Of a DNA stretch of 64,000 nucleotides, positions 17,231 through 26,275 are shown in pieces. The translations under genes were made by a program, and so were the position numbers. Source of the DNA: JAKAXS01 sp965279065 (GTDB lineage Bacteria > Pseudomonadota > Alphaproteobacteria > Rhizobiales > Hyphomicrobiaceae). The stretch covers positions 2,480,001-2,544,000 of the forward strand of contig OZ257134.1 of NCBI GenBank assembly GCA_965279065.1. Reading direction: 5' to 3'. The notes under the pieces are model-generated. The model was given only the letters and a program-made list of their open reading frames with translations. It had not been told where the DNA came from and made no database searches. The number at the start of each line of letters is the position of its first letter. The first letter of the stretch is position 1.

Positions 17231-18229
17231 ATGGCGAGCAGCGCCCCAGCAAATATCAACACAATCAATGAAATGGCCGATGGCGTCCGCGCCGGCGAAC
17301 GGGCCACGCTGGCGCGCGCCATCACGCTGGTCGAAAGCACCAAGCCGGAGCATCAGGAACTGGCCCAGGCCCTGCTGCAGGCCCTGTTGCCTGCAAAAGG
17401 CTCAGCCCTGCGACTTGGCATAACCGGCGTACCGGGCGTCGGCAAATCGACGACGATTGATCAGCTGGGTATGAACCTCGTCGACGCCGGCCACAAGGTC
17501 GCCGTACTCGCCGTCGATCCCACATCGCGCCGCACCGGTGGCTCGATCCTCGGCGACAAGACGCGCATGAATCGGTTGGCTCAATCGCCCAACGCTTTCA
17601 TCCGCCCCTCGCCGACATCCGGCACACTCGGGGGCGTCACCCGCAAGACACGCGAGACGATGGCGCTATGCGAGGCGGCAGGCTTCAACGTCATCATCGT
17701 CGAGACGGTCGGTGTCGGCCAATCTGAGACCGCAGTCGCCGACATGGTGGACTTCTTCCTGGTCTTGCTGCTGGCCGGCGGCGGCGACGATCTGCAGGGC
17801 ATCAAGAAGGGCGTCATCGAGATCGCCGACATGATCGCCATCAACAAGGCCGACGGCGACAACGTCGCCCGCGCAGGGCGGGCCGCCTCGGAGTATCAGG
17901 CGGCACTAACCATCTTCACGCCCCGGGACGCCACCTGGTTTCCCCCCGTCCTCACCATTTCCGGCCTCGACAACAAGGGTCTGGAAAAGTTGTGGGCCAG
18001 CGTCCTCGACCATCGCGACAAGATGTCGGCGACGGGCGAGTACCAGGCGCGCCGCAAGCGCCAGGCCGTCGAATGGATGCGCGACATGCTGCACGATCGC
18101 CTGATGGCGGCTCTGCGCGCCAACTCGCGGGTCGCCGCCCGCATGCCGATCATCGAGGCCGAGGTACGTGACGGCAAGCTGCTGCCAACGCTTGCCGTCG
18201 ATGAAGTGTTGCAGCTGATGGGGCTTTGA
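17231..18229 (+). CDS. meaB: Methylmalonyl-CoA mutase-associated GTPase MeaB
   Basis: 332 aa from ATG 17231. G-domain motifs: Walker A GVPGVGKS (66-73), AVDPTSRRTGGSILGDKTRM, ETVGVGQSE (switch II), and NKAD for guanine recognition. MeaB/ArgK proteins load and protect the B12 cofactor of methylmalonyl-CoA mutase. In methylotrophic alphaproteobacteria this serves the ethylmalonyl-CoA pathway. No mutase gene is in the window. bdhA starts 6 bases after the stop, so the two are probably co-transcribed. Confidence 0.93.
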   Translation: MASSAPANINTINEMADGVRAGERATLARAITLVESTKPEHQELAQALLQALLPAKGSALRLGITGVPGVGKSTTIDQLGMNLVDAGHKVAVLAVDPTSRRTGGSILGDKTRMNRLAQSPNAFIRPSPTSGTLGGVTRKTRETMALCEAAGFNVIIVETVGVGQSETAVADMVDFFLVLLLAGGGDDLQGIKKGVIEIADMIAINKADGDNVARAGRAASEYQAALTIFTPRDATWFPPVLTISGLDNKGLEKLWASVLDHRDKMSATGEYQARRKRQAVEWMRDMLHDRLMAALRANSRVAARMPIIEAEVRDGKLLPTLAVDEVLQLMGL

Positions 18230-18235
18230 AGCGCG

Positions 18236-19024
18236 ATGCGAAAAAGCTCGGCCAGGATCGCGCTCGTCACGGGCTCCACCAGCGGCATCGGCCTCGGGAT
18301 CGCCGAAGCCCTGAGTGCGGCAGGATTCGATGTGATGTTGCACGGGTCACGCCCCGCCGCCGACGCCGAAGGCATCCGCAAGCAGCTCGAAACGTCGCAC
18401 GGAACGCTGGTTCGCTACCACGCTGCGGACGTGGCCGACCCCGGCGCCGTAACCGATCTGATAGCAGCAACCGAAGCCGCCCTCGGCCCTATCGACGTCC
18501 TGGTCAACAATGCCGGCATCCAATATGTCTCTCCCGTCGAAGACTTTCCCGACGACAAGTGGAACGCCATTCTCGCGATCAATCTCTCGGCAGCCTTCCA
18601 CGCCATCAAACGCACCGTGCCCGGCATGAAGCAGCGCAAGTGGGGCCGCATCATCAATGTCGCCTCGGCCCACTCGCTCGTCGCCTCCCCGTTCAAAGCC
18701 GCCTACGTTTCCGCCAAGCATGGCCTGCTCGGCCTCACGAAAACAGTGGCCCTGGAAGTCGCCGAGCATGGCATCACCTGCAATGCCATCTGTCCTGGCT
18801 ACGTGCTGACGCCGCTTGTGCAGAAGCAGATTCCCGACCAGGCGCGTTCGCGCGGCATTAGCGAGGAAGCAGTGGTACGCGACGTCATGCTGGCGCCGCA
18901 GGCAACGAAGCAGTTCGTCACCGTGGAACAGCTCGGCGCGTTGGCGGCGTTTCTCACCACCGACGCGGCCAGCCAGATCACCGGCACCGCCTTGCCGGTC
19001 GACGGCGGATGGACGGCGCACTAG
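18236..19024 (+). CDS. bdhA: D-beta-hydroxybutyrate dehydrogenase (SDR family)
   Basis: 262 aa. NAD-binding TGSTSGIG (12-19), NNAG (91-94), catalytic Ser144, Tyr157 and Lys161 in AAYVSAKHG. The later segment NAICPGYVLTPLVQKQI is the typical 3-hydroxybutyrate dehydrogenase form of the substrate lid. The enzyme interconverts 3-hydroxybutyrate and acetoacetate in polyhydroxybutyrate turnover. Only 6 bases follow meaB, so it is likely an operon member; an acyl-CoA theme connects both. Confidence 0.9.
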   Translation: MRKSSARIALVTGSTSGIGLGIAEALSAAGFDVMLHGSRPAADAEGIRKQLETSHGTLVRYHAADVADPGAVTDLIAATEAALGPIDVLVNNAGIQYVSPVEDFPDDKWNAILAINLSAAFHAIKRTVPGMKQRKWGRIINVASAHSLVASPFKAAYVSAKHGLLGLTKTVALEVAEHGITCNAICPGYVLTPLVQKQIPDQARSRGISEEAVVRDVMLAPQATKQFVTVEQLGALAAFLTTDAASQITGTALPVDGGWTAH

Positions 19025-19077
19025 CGTGGTTTAGGAACCGGGCAAGACAGACAACTGAGAGACGGATTGGGTAAACG

Positions 19078-19248
19078 ATGGCTCAGCTGATTTTGCTTCT
19101 CGTCTACTTCGTCATCATCGCCGCCATAGTCTGGCACGTTACCATTCTCGTGCGCGATCCAACGTCGCGCTCTGGCACCCGCATCCTGTTCGTTGCCGTG
19201 GCCAGCGCGCTCATCGCCGGCGTCATATATTTCGGCGTGCTGCATTAG
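19078..19248 (+). CDS. Small two-helix membrane protein (56 aa)
   Basis: ATG 19078 to TAG 19248 gives MAQLILLLVYFVIIAAIVWH..., with two hydrophobic segments (about 3-25 and 36-54) separated by a short polar turn (VRDPTSRSGTR). It lies between bdhA and the peptidase gene, on the same strand, with gaps of 53 and 9 bases, and so fits the operon. No family is recognised. GGATTGGG 6-13 bases upstream is a weak ribosome-binding site. It could be a genuine small membrane protein; composition supports coding but not function. Confidence 0.6.
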   Translation: MAQLILLLVYFVIIAAIVWHVTILVRDPTSRSGTRILFVAVASALIAGVIYFGVLH

Positions 19249-19257
19249 GATGGCTCA

Positions 19258-19911
19258 ATGTCGGCGTCACGCCCCACCATCCTGCTCACCGGTTTCGGGC
19301 CGTTTCCAGGCACGCCGCACAACCTGACCTCGCGTCTCGTGCCGGAATTAGCCCGGCGTGCCGCGCGCCGCTTCCGCGGGCACGACGTGGTGAGCGAAAT
19401 TTTCCCCACGGAATGGTCCAAGGCACCGCAGCGCTTGAGCCACCTCTACGCCGAGCACGCGCCGAAGCTCGCCCTCCACTTCGGCGTCTCGGAGCGCGCC
19501 ACCGGCTTCCAGATCGAAACGACGGCCGTGAACCTCTGCGTCAGCGCAGCAGACGCCGCTGGCTGCTTGCCATCGGCTCCGCAGATCGAATTGAGCGGAA
19601 CGGAAAGCGTCTCGACGCGACTGCCGGCGCACGCAATCCTCGCGCGGCTGCATGCACTCGACCTGCCTGCCTCGCTGTCGCCCGACGCCGGCGGCTACCT
19701 CTGCAACAGCATCTTCTATCGCACCCTGCATCACGCAGCGGCCCTGCCGAGCCCCGCCATCGCCGGCTTCATTCACATTCCATCGACGTTGGCCGATCCC
19801 GCCCCAGAGCAAGGCAGCTTACCGCGTCCCTTCGACTGGAACGTCGCTCTCCTCGGCTCTGTGGAGATCATTCGCGTTTGCCTCGGCCTGGCGCCGAAAC
19901 CTGTCATCTAG
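19258..19911 (+). CDS. Pyroglutamyl-peptidase I-like protein (peptidase C15)
   Basis: 217 aa. The N-terminal ILLTGFGPFPG is the C15 signature. A catalytic triad can be placed at Glu87 (IETTAVN), Cys149 (GGYLCNSIFY) and His173 (GFIHIP), all in the expected order. The region before Glu differs from classic Pcp (FGVSERATGFQIE rather than a G-rich loop), so the substrate may not be simple pyroglutamyl peptides. The start is 9 bases after the small membrane protein gene. The stop overlaps the convergent Cys-rich peptide gene by 4 bases. Confidence 0.8.
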   Translation: MSASRPTILLTGFGPFPGTPHNLTSRLVPELARRAARRFRGHDVVSEIFPTEWSKAPQRLSHLYAEHAPKLALHFGVSERATGFQIETTAVNLCVSAADAAGCLPSAPQIELSGTESVSTRLPAHAILARLHALDLPASLSPDAGGYLCNSIFYRTLHHAAALPSPAIAGFIHIPSTLADPAPEQGSLPRPFDWNVALLGSVEIIRVCLGLAPKPVI

Positions 19912-20117
19912 CGCCGCGTGCGGCAGCCCTGCAAGCAACGTGTCAACACCGAGTCGCATCCCGGTCCGCCCTTGGTGGCCCGCATGCACGACTTCTCGGC
20001 CGCATAGCACTGCGCGGCGCACTGGCTGGAACCTTCAGCTCGCACCATTGGTGCCAGCAGCAGCGCCATGACGACGGCCGCAATGAGCGGGCTCAATACT
20101 TTTACGTGCAATCCCAA
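19908..20117 (-). CDS. Small secreted cysteine-rich peptide with mirror-symmetric Cys spacing
   Basis: 69 aa with a signal peptide (MGLHVKVLSP...LLAPMVRA, residues 1-27). The mature ~42 residues contain six cysteines: 33, 37, 44, 54, 61 and 65. The gaps are 3, 6, 9, 6, 3, an exactly palindromic pattern. This would fit a helical hairpin closed by three nested disulfides (33-65, 37-61, 44-54). No family is recognised. The end is basic (CRTRR). The gene converges on the peptidase C15 gene with a 4-base overlap. Function unknown; possibilities include a periplasmic metal-binding or antimicrobial-type peptide. Confidence 0.65.
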   Translation of the reverse strand: MGLHVKVLSPLIAAVVMALLLAPMVRAEGSSQCAAQCYAAEKSCMRATKGGPGCDSVLTRCLQGCRTRR

Positions 20118-20236
20118 CGCGCATCTCCAGCGTGTCAGCGTCTAACAATGTGTCCGATCACCTTAGCATCGGCAAGCGGTGACGCTACCCGCGCGCGCAT
20201 GAATGCGACCTGAACTGTTAACGCCGCCCGCAGACC

Positions 20237-21631
20237 TCAGAACGCGTATTCTGCGAATATGTGATTAATATTCCTGTTCCAGGGCCCGTTGAACCGCTCC
20301 AGCAGATCATCGGCCGCCGTGCGGCCGATTTTCACGAGATGTTCCAACGGCTCAAGGTAGATCGTCTCATCCTGGCTGCGCAGGTTGACGAAGCCGCGTC
20401 GTTTCAGGCCGCCGCGCGCGATGCGCAACGCATCCGCCGCGATGTGCTGCACGGATGTCTTGCGCAGGGGCGTCGCCAGTGCCGTCTTCGGTACGGCGTT
20501 GCGCAACTCCTGCCGCTCCTCCGCCGTCCAATCCTTGATGAGCTCCCACGCCGCATCGAGTGCACCGCGATCGTAGAGAAGCCCGGTCCAGAACGCCGAC
20601 AGCGCACAGATGCGTTTCCAGCGTCCGCCGTCGGCCCCGCGCATCTCCAGGAACCGCTTCAGCCTCACCTCGGGGAATAGCGTCGTGAGATGATCGGACC
20701 AGTCGTCGATCGTCGGCCGTTCGCCCGGCAGCGCCTGCAGCTTGCCGGCCATGAACTCGCGGAACGACGCACCGGCCACGTCGATATAGTTGCCGCCCCG
20801 GTAGACGAAGTACATCGGCACGTCGAGTGCGTAATCGACGTAGCGCTCGTAACCCATGCCGTCCTCGAACACGAACGGCAGCATGCCGGTACGGTTGGGA
20901 TCGGTGTCGCGCCACACCTCGCTGCGCAGCGACTGGAAGCCGTTCGGCTTGCCTTCGGTGAATGGCGAGGCCGCGAAGATGGCCGTTGCAATCGGCTGCA
21001 GTGCCAACGATACGCGCAGCTTCTTGACCATGTCCGCCTCACTGCCGAAGTCCAGGTTCACCTGGATCGTCGCCGTGCGATACATCATGTCCAAGCCGCG
21101 CGAGCCGACTTGCGGCATGTAGCGCGTCATCACCTCATAGCGCCGCTTCGGCATGCGCGGCGTCTCTTCCAGCGTCCACTTCGGCGAAAAGCCCAAGCCG
21201 AGAAAACCAATCCCGAGGTCCTCGCCGACCGCCAGCACCTCGTTCAGATGCTCTTCCGTCTCAGACGCCGTCTGGTGCAGCGACACGACCGGCGCACCCG
21301 ACAACTCGAACTGCCCGCCCGGCTCCAGGCTGATCGTCCCTGTCGGCCGGCCTTGTGCCTCGCACTGCGGACAGTGCAGGGCAATCATCGTATCGCCCTC
21401 TTTGATCGGCTCCCACTGGTAGCGGTCGATCAAAGCCTGCATCAATGCGCGGATGCCGCGCGGCCCCTCGTAGGGCACCGGTCCCAGAGTATCGGTGTGA
21501 AAGACGAACTTCTCGTGCTCGGTGCCGATGCGCCAGGCGCTCTCCGGTTTTTCACCGGCGGCGATCCACTGGACGAGGTCGTCACGCGAGCGCACGGCGC
21601 CACTCGGCGCTCCGTCTTGGCGGGTCGACAT
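20237..21631 (-). CDS. gshA: Glutamate-cysteine ligase (GshA, GCS2/plant-like type)
   Basis: 464 aa from ATG 21631 (AAGGA upstream; six more residues are open). Sequence marks: WRIGTEHEKFVF near the N-terminus, ISLEPGGQFELSGAP (the acidic ATP/Mg site), TATIQVNLDFGSEADM, and FEDGMGYERYVDYALDVPMYF. This is the alphaproteobacterial/plant-like gamma-glutamylcysteine synthetase, which makes the first step of glutathione in the cytoplasm. The final NRNINHIFAEYAF is typical. In many Rhizobiales it lies directly next to rsmE; here a large secreted protein gene is between them. Confidence 0.93.
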   Translation of the reverse strand: MSTRQDGAPSGAVRSRDDLVQWIAAGEKPESAWRIGTEHEKFVFHTDTLGPVPYEGPRGIRALMQALIDRYQWEPIKEGDTMIALHCPQCEAQGRPTGTISLEPGGQFELSGAPVVSLHQTASETEEHLNEVLAVGEDLGIGFLGLGFSPKWTLEETPRMPKRRYEVMTRYMPQVGSRGLDMMYRTATIQVNLDFGSEADMVKKLRVSLALQPIATAIFAASPFTEGKPNGFQSLRSEVWRDTDPNRTGMLPFVFEDGMGYERYVDYALDVPMYFVYRGGNYIDVAGASFREFMAGKLQALPGERPTIDDWSDHLTTLFPEVRLKRFLEMRGADGGRWKRICALSAFWTGLLYDRGALDAAWELIKDWTAEERQELRNAVPKTALATPLRKTSVQHIAADALRIARGGLKRRGFVNLRSQDETIYLEPLEHLVKIGRTAADDLLERFNGPWNRNINHIFAEYAF

Positions 21632-21767
21632 CCAGGATCCTTCGAGCATTGTTCTTGGTTCAGCCGGCTGCCATCCCGGCCGTCACGCGAGGTTATGGGG
21701 GCTTCGCCCCAGCCGCACAAGCCCCTGCTCCTCGCCAAGTTGCAGCAGCGGCCGAGCGCCGGCATCG

Positions 21768-24308
21768 TCAGTTCAGTTTCTCCAGCCACACGTCGCGCAA
21801 GGCGCTGTCGGCAGCCAGACGGCTGATGGTGCGGCACGCTCCCTGTCCGAGTTTCCAGGACCGCCCATCCTTGCGCAGGCTGGTGAGCCCGATGCGGCCT
21901 TCGCTGGTCCGATACGCGATGGCCAGCGCCCCGCCATTGACGCCCGCAAAGAACGTCCCCGGCAAGACCGGCTCGTTATAGAGAAAGCTGTCTTGCAGTT
22001 CGGCATCCGATCTTGCTGGCGTGCCCGACAACGCCGCCCCAATAGGGATCGGACATTCGAGCCAGCGCGGTGATTTGCCCGAGCCTTCCGGCAATTCCCC
22101 CGACGGCATCAAACCACCCGTCAGCGGCGCGATCAGAACTTGAAGCGTGTTCTTCGCCAGCACGCCGGTCTCGGCCGTCTCGGAACAGGCGTCCCCGTTA
22201 TGCGCCGAGCGATAGCTCCAACAATTGGCGAAAAATACGACAGACAGGCCAGGATCGCCGTTGATTGAGAACGGCGCCAGGATGCTCGGCAGTTCGAAGA
22301 ACATGCGCGGATTGCCCAGACGCGTCTTGTTCCACGTCTCCTTTTCAACCCGGACTTCGTCGACGACCGGCTGCGGCTTCTCGCCTTCCTGATCCGCACG
22401 TCGCGCAGCCTTCTTCGGCCGCGGCGGAATTTGTACGACCGCATACTGCACCGGCGGCAGTCCCAGCACATCAGGCTTGCGCGCCCGCCATGCGTCCTTT
22501 GCCGAAAGATTCAATCGCGGATCGAGTGTCAGGACCGACAGCATGGGATAGCGGGCACCGGGTTCGCTGCCGGCCGCTCCGCCCACGTGTGCCGACACCA
22601 TCAGCACGCCGGCGCGTCGCGCCGCGCGCGATGTCATCACTGGATCCGCCGGCTCCGGCCACGACAGCGGCAACCATGTTGCCCGCGCCAACTGCAGGCG
22701 ATCGTCGGTATCCTCCTGTGGGTCGCCGCTTTGGTCGGCAAGATTGTATGACATGAGGTCGACGTCATTCAGGTAGCCGGCAGCGGCTTTGACTGTGGAG
22801 CTGGGGCAATTCTCCCGCACGATCGTCGACAGTGTCTCGCGCAGGACAACTTTGCCCTTGCATCTCACCGGACCTCGGGTCGCGAGCGCCGGATACTGCA
22901 GCCGTGACGTATCTCCGGCACCGGCCTCTTTGCCGTCGGCGCACTGCGCCAGCCGATGTCCGTCGTCGGTGTACTGGTCACGCTGAAGCCTCCACAGGCC
23001 AGTCGCGGCGTCGAACGAAAAATGGAATAGCCGGCGCGCGATCATGTCCGGATCGGCGCTGGCGCGAGCAGCCATCAGGAACATGTCTTCCGGTCCCTGC
23101 GCCGGCAACGGCTCGCAGTTTCCAGGTGGCCGCTGCACGACGACGAACTGATGCCCCAGCAGCTGATTGGCAAACTCCCCCGACAACGGTGGTGTGTGCA
23201 TTCCTGATCGCGTCGAAAATTCACCCCATTGATCGAGCGATGCATATGCCTTCACGGCTTGGAACGTTATGGCGCCCGCAGCATCCACCGCCGTCTTGAC
23301 ATGCGTGAGAACGAGTCCCGATCCCGCCGTCAGCGAGACGAGCACGATTTCATCGACGCCGTCGCCATCGCTGTCGATGACAATCGGCGCAAAACGCAAC
23401 CAGTCGTCAGCCAGGAATCCGACGTCCGCCAGCGTCGTGGGACAGGTCACCCAGCGCGACCCCAGCGGATGGTTCGAAGCGCAAAATTGTTCACGATCGG
23501 CCAGGTTCACCTGCGCTGGTGACAGCTTCTCCACCATTGCGATCGATTGAGAACCGCCATCGGTCGTCAACCGCCGCAAGTCGATGGTGATGCCCGCGTG
23601 TTCCGCTTCTTCCGTAAGCGTGACCACCTGCTCCGGCTCGCGCTCGGGCGATCCGGCGAGGAAGCGTCCGCTCACCACCTGGTCGCGCGCGCCGTGCGCC
23701 GCCGGCTCGTAATCGCAGGTCGACGCTCGCTTCGAAACGAACGCATCGCGTCCGAACACGGAGACGCCCGAATAGGCCAGCATGCCGCGCCAGCGGCAAA
23801 GGCGGCGATCGCGCCACTCTTTGCGTGACGGATATAGCAACGTGCAGTCCCTGACCGAGTCGGCCAACAACGCGGAATCGCAGGCTGCGCGCACCGCTTC
23901 CGGCGTGTCCTTGGGTGAATACGTCGAGGCCGCATGCGTGTAGCAGAAGTCATGTGCCCGGCAGCCGCGCCGGAATTCTCGGTAGAACGAACTCCCCTCC
24001 CCCGCACCCTTCAGATAGAGGTCCGTGAGCTGTGCCTCGGAACAGGCAATGCGGCTCGGCCCCAGCCGAGCGCTTTCGATGTAGCCGCCGCACCGCCGAA
24101 ACTCCCCGTATGACGCGATCGGCGCCGCGCCTGCCAGACAGGATTGGTCGGCACCGCATGCCGCCCCCGTGAGCGTCTGATTGGCGCGTTCCGCAATCAG
24201 CTTGCCCGACTCCGGATACGGCATGATCTTGCCGTCGAGCCACGCCGTGCCGGCCAGCAGCAGCGCCAGCGCCACGACAGACGCGCCGATCAAAGCAAAC
24301 AGACGCAT
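21768..24308 (-). CDS. Large exported protein with phospholipase-A2-like motif and calcium-loop-like segment
   Basis: 846 aa from ATG 24308 (a TTG two codons earlier is also open). An N-terminal membrane/signal segment (MRLFALIGASVVALALLLAGTAWL) predicts export. Residues 116-123, CRAHDFCY, match the PLA2 active-site consensus C-x-x-H-D-x-C-Y. At 143-155, CDSALLADSVRDC resembles the second PLA2 helix with its catalytic Asp (Asp144). So His119/Asp144 could be the catalytic dyad, in a Cys-rich region at about 50-175. Residues 312-320, DSDGDGVDE, look like an FG-GAP/EF-type Ca-binding loop in a repeat-like middle. The remaining ~500 residues are unrecognised. It lies between rsmE and gshA, same strand. 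Confidence 0.7.
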   Translation of the reverse strand: MRLFALIGASVVALALLLAGTAWLDGKIMPYPESGKLIAERANQTLTGAACGADQSCLAGAAPIASYGEFRRCGGYIESARLGPSRIACSEAQLTDLYLKGAGEGSSFYREFRRGCRAHDFCYTHAASTYSPKDTPEAVRAACDSALLADSVRDCTLLYPSRKEWRDRRLCRWRGMLAYSGVSVFGRDAFVSKRASTCDYEPAAHGARDQVVSGRFLAGSPEREPEQVVTLTEEAEHAGITIDLRRLTTDGGSQSIAMVEKLSPAQVNLADREQFCASNHPLGSRWVTCPTTLADVGFLADDWLRFAPIVIDSDGDGVDEIVLVSLTAGSGLVLTHVKTAVDAAGAITFQAVKAYASLDQWGEFSTRSGMHTPPLSGEFANQLLGHQFVVVQRPPGNCEPLPAQGPEDMFLMAARASADPDMIARRLFHFSFDAATGLWRLQRDQYTDDGHRLAQCADGKEAGAGDTSRLQYPALATRGPVRCKGKVVLRETLSTIVRENCPSSTVKAAAGYLNDVDLMSYNLADQSGDPQEDTDDRLQLARATWLPLSWPEPADPVMTSRAARRAGVLMVSAHVGGAAGSEPGARYPMLSVLTLDPRLNLSAKDAWRARKPDVLGLPPVQYAVVQIPPRPKKAARRADQEGEKPQPVVDEVRVEKETWNKTRLGNPRMFFELPSILAPFSINGDPGLSVVFFANCWSYRSAHNGDACSETAETGVLAKNTLQVLIAPLTGGLMPSGELPEGSGKSPRWLECPIPIGAALSGTPARSDAELQDSFLYNEPVLPGTFFAGVNGGALAIAYRTSEGRIGLTSLRKDGRSWKLGQGACRTISRLAADSALRDVWLEKLN

Positions 24309-24382
24309 GAACAATCCCCTAGAGTCCGTGCCGCATTTTCGATGGCCCGACCACTGCCCCCGCAGCGCCGTCCTTATGCCAC

Positions 24383-25123
24383 CTAATCCCAGTCTCCGGC
24401 TACAGCATTGACGAGCGCAAGCGCCGCCACGGCCGCCGTATCAGCCCGCAAAATGCGTGGCCCGAGCGAAATCGCTCGACAGAAGGGCTTTCCGCGCAAC
24501 AGTTTTTGTTCTGTCTCCGAGAAGCCGCCCTCCGGCCCCACCAGAACCGCGAGCTTGCCACCCTGCAAGCCATCCAGCGCTTGCAGCGGATTGCCGGCCT
24601 CCGCCGCCTCGTCGCAGAAGATCAGCACCCGGCGGTCGTCCCACCCGCCGAGGGTCTTCTCCAGCTTTTCCGGTTCGCAAATCTCCGGCACCCGCAGGAT
24701 ACCGCATTGCTCCGCCGCCTCGACCGCGTTGGCGCGCATGCGCTCGAGATTCACGCGCTCCGCGACGGTGCGCTGCGTCAGCACCGGCCGCAGCCGTGCC
24801 ACGCCCATCTCTGCCGCCTTCTGCACCATGTAGTCCAGTCGCGAACGCTTCAGCGGCGCAAACAGATAGTCGATGTCGGGTCCGCCATGTTGCTGTCGGG
24901 TCTGCTCCCGGCACTCCAGGCGGCACGTCCGCTTCGACCGGCCGGTGATCTCCGCCAGCCATTCGCCATCACGCCCGTTGAACACGAGAACGTTGGCCCC
25001 GTCGCCGAGCCGCAGCACGTTCAACAGGTAATTGGCCGCAGCGGCATCGACGATGACGACAGCATCAGCCCCCAGCGCGGCCTCGACGAATAGCCGGTTG
25101 GCGGCAAAATCGTATTTTCCCAT
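24383..25123 (-). CDS. rsmE: 16S rRNA (uracil1498-N3)-methyltransferase
   Basis: 246 aa from ATG 25123; the longer open frame upstream has no family similarity. SPOUT-fold marks near the C-terminus: VLVGPEGGFSETE and SLGPRILRADTAAVAAL, the SAM-binding trefoil knot. The N-terminus (KYDFAANRLFVEA) is the PUA-like part. It methylates U1498 of 16S rRNA in assembled 30S subunits. It is divergent from ubiA with a 97-base gap. Confidence 0.94.
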   Translation of the reverse strand: MGKYDFAANRLFVEAALGADAVVIVDAAAANYLLNVLRLGDGANVLVFNGRDGEWLAEITGRSKRTCRLECREQTRQQHGGPDIDYLFAPLKRSRLDYMVQKAAEMGVARLRPVLTQRTVAERVNLERMRANAVEAAEQCGILRVPEICEPEKLEKTLGGWDDRRVLIFCDEAAEAGNPLQALDGLQGGKLAVLVGPEGGFSETEQKLLRGKPFCRAISLGPRILRADTAAVAALALVNAVAGDWD

Positions 25124-25220
25124 GGCTTTAACTAGCCCAAGCCGCCTGCGCGGCAAATAGGTCTGCAACGGTTGCCGTCGCCCCCGAGCCCGACTAGGTT
25201 CGGCGCCAAAGGCAATAGAT

Positions 25221-26198
25221 ATGACGACGTCGGACAGCAAGCTGCCAGTTCCCGTGAGCGATCGTGACGGCCCGGCCGATGCCGAGGCCGGCAATTGGGT
25301 CGACCGCTATGCGCCGGAATCGTTGCGCCCCTACTTGCGCCTCGCCCGCCTCGACCGGCCCGTAGGTACCTGGCTGTTGCTGTTTCCCTGCTGGTGGTCC
25401 GTCGCGCTGGCGGAGGTGTCACAGAGCCGGCCCTATCCGAACGTCACCTATCTGGCGCTTTTTGCCGTCGGTGCCCTGCTGATGCGCGCCTCCGGCTGCG
25501 CCTTTAACGATTGGGCCGACCGCGATTACGACGCCGCCGTGACACGAACAGCCGCCCGACCCATTCCCTCAGGCCAGGTGTCGCCCGAGGCGGCCCTCAT
25601 ATTTGCCGCCGCGCTGGCGTTCATCGCCTTCTTCGTGCTCATCAGCTTCAACGGCTTCACCATCCTGCTGGGCATTGCTTCGTTGTCCCTGGTGCTCGTC
25701 TATCCGTTCATGAAGCGCTACACCTACTGGCCGCAGGTGATCCTCGGCCTTGCCTTCAACTGGGGCGCGCTGATGGGGTGGGCAGCCGTGAAGGGCTCTC
25801 TCGACATCGCCCCGGTGCTGCTGTTCGTCGGCTCGGTCTGCTGGACCATCGGCTACGACACGATCTACGCTCACCAGGACGCCGAGGACGACGCCTCGCT
25901 CGGCCTGAAATCCACCGCCCTCAAATTTGGCGAGGAGACGATCACTTGGGTCGGCGCGTTCTATTCCGCCGCCATCGTCTTCTGGGTCGCAGCCGGCTTC
26001 TTCGCCGGCACGCACTTGTTCTTTTATATGTGCATCGCGCTGGTTTCCCTGCAGCTCGCCTGGCAGGTTTCCACCCTCAAGATACACGATCCGGACAACT
26101 GCCTCTGGCGCTTTCGCTCCAACCGCGACGTCGGCGCGGCACTTTTCCTCGGCCTCGTGGCCGACATGCTCTTGTCCTGGTGGTCCGGGCTGAGCTGA
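25221..26198 (+). CDS. ubiA: 4-hydroxybenzoate polyprenyltransferase UbiA
   Basis: 325 aa, with about 8-9 membrane helices. The two Mg/diphosphate motifs are present: NDWADRDYD (96-104) and YDTIYAHQDAEDD (from Asp213). The enzyme attaches the polyprenyl tail to 4-hydroxybenzoate in ubiquinone synthesis in the inner membrane. The stop codon TGA is itself the first part of a long inverted repeat. Confidence 0.94.
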   Translation: MTTSDSKLPVPVSDRDGPADAEAGNWVDRYAPESLRPYLRLARLDRPVGTWLLLFPCWWSVALAEVSQSRPYPNVTYLALFAVGALLMRASGCAFNDWADRDYDAAVTRTAARPIPSGQVSPEAALIFAAALAFIAFFVLISFNGFTILLGIASLSLVLVYPFMKRYTYWPQVILGLAFNWGALMGWAAVKGSLDIAPVLLFVGSVCWTIGYDTIYAHQDAEDDASLGLKSTALKFGEETITWVGAFYSAAIVFWVAAGFFAGTHLFFYMCIALVSLQLAWQVSTLKIHDPDNCLWRFRSNRDVGAALFLGLVADMLLSWWSGLS

Positions 26199-26268
26199 GT
26201 GAGTAGGCAGTAGTGAGTAGCGAGTAATTCTGCCGACAACTGGCTACTGGCTACTCCCTACTCACTCA
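26196..26268. repeat. Long inverted repeat between convergent ubiA and trcR
   Basis: Arms start TGAGTGAGTAGG (26196) and end CCTACTCACTCA (26268). About 27 bases pair with few mismatches around an ~19-base loop, and each arm is itself built of GAGTAG/AGTAGC units. It includes the ubiA stop codon and lies 8 bases from the trcR stop. It probably acts as a bidirectional terminator; the short-unit composition recalls dispersed Rhizobiales intergenic repeats. Confidence 0.75.
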
Positions 26269-26275
26269 CCCCACT

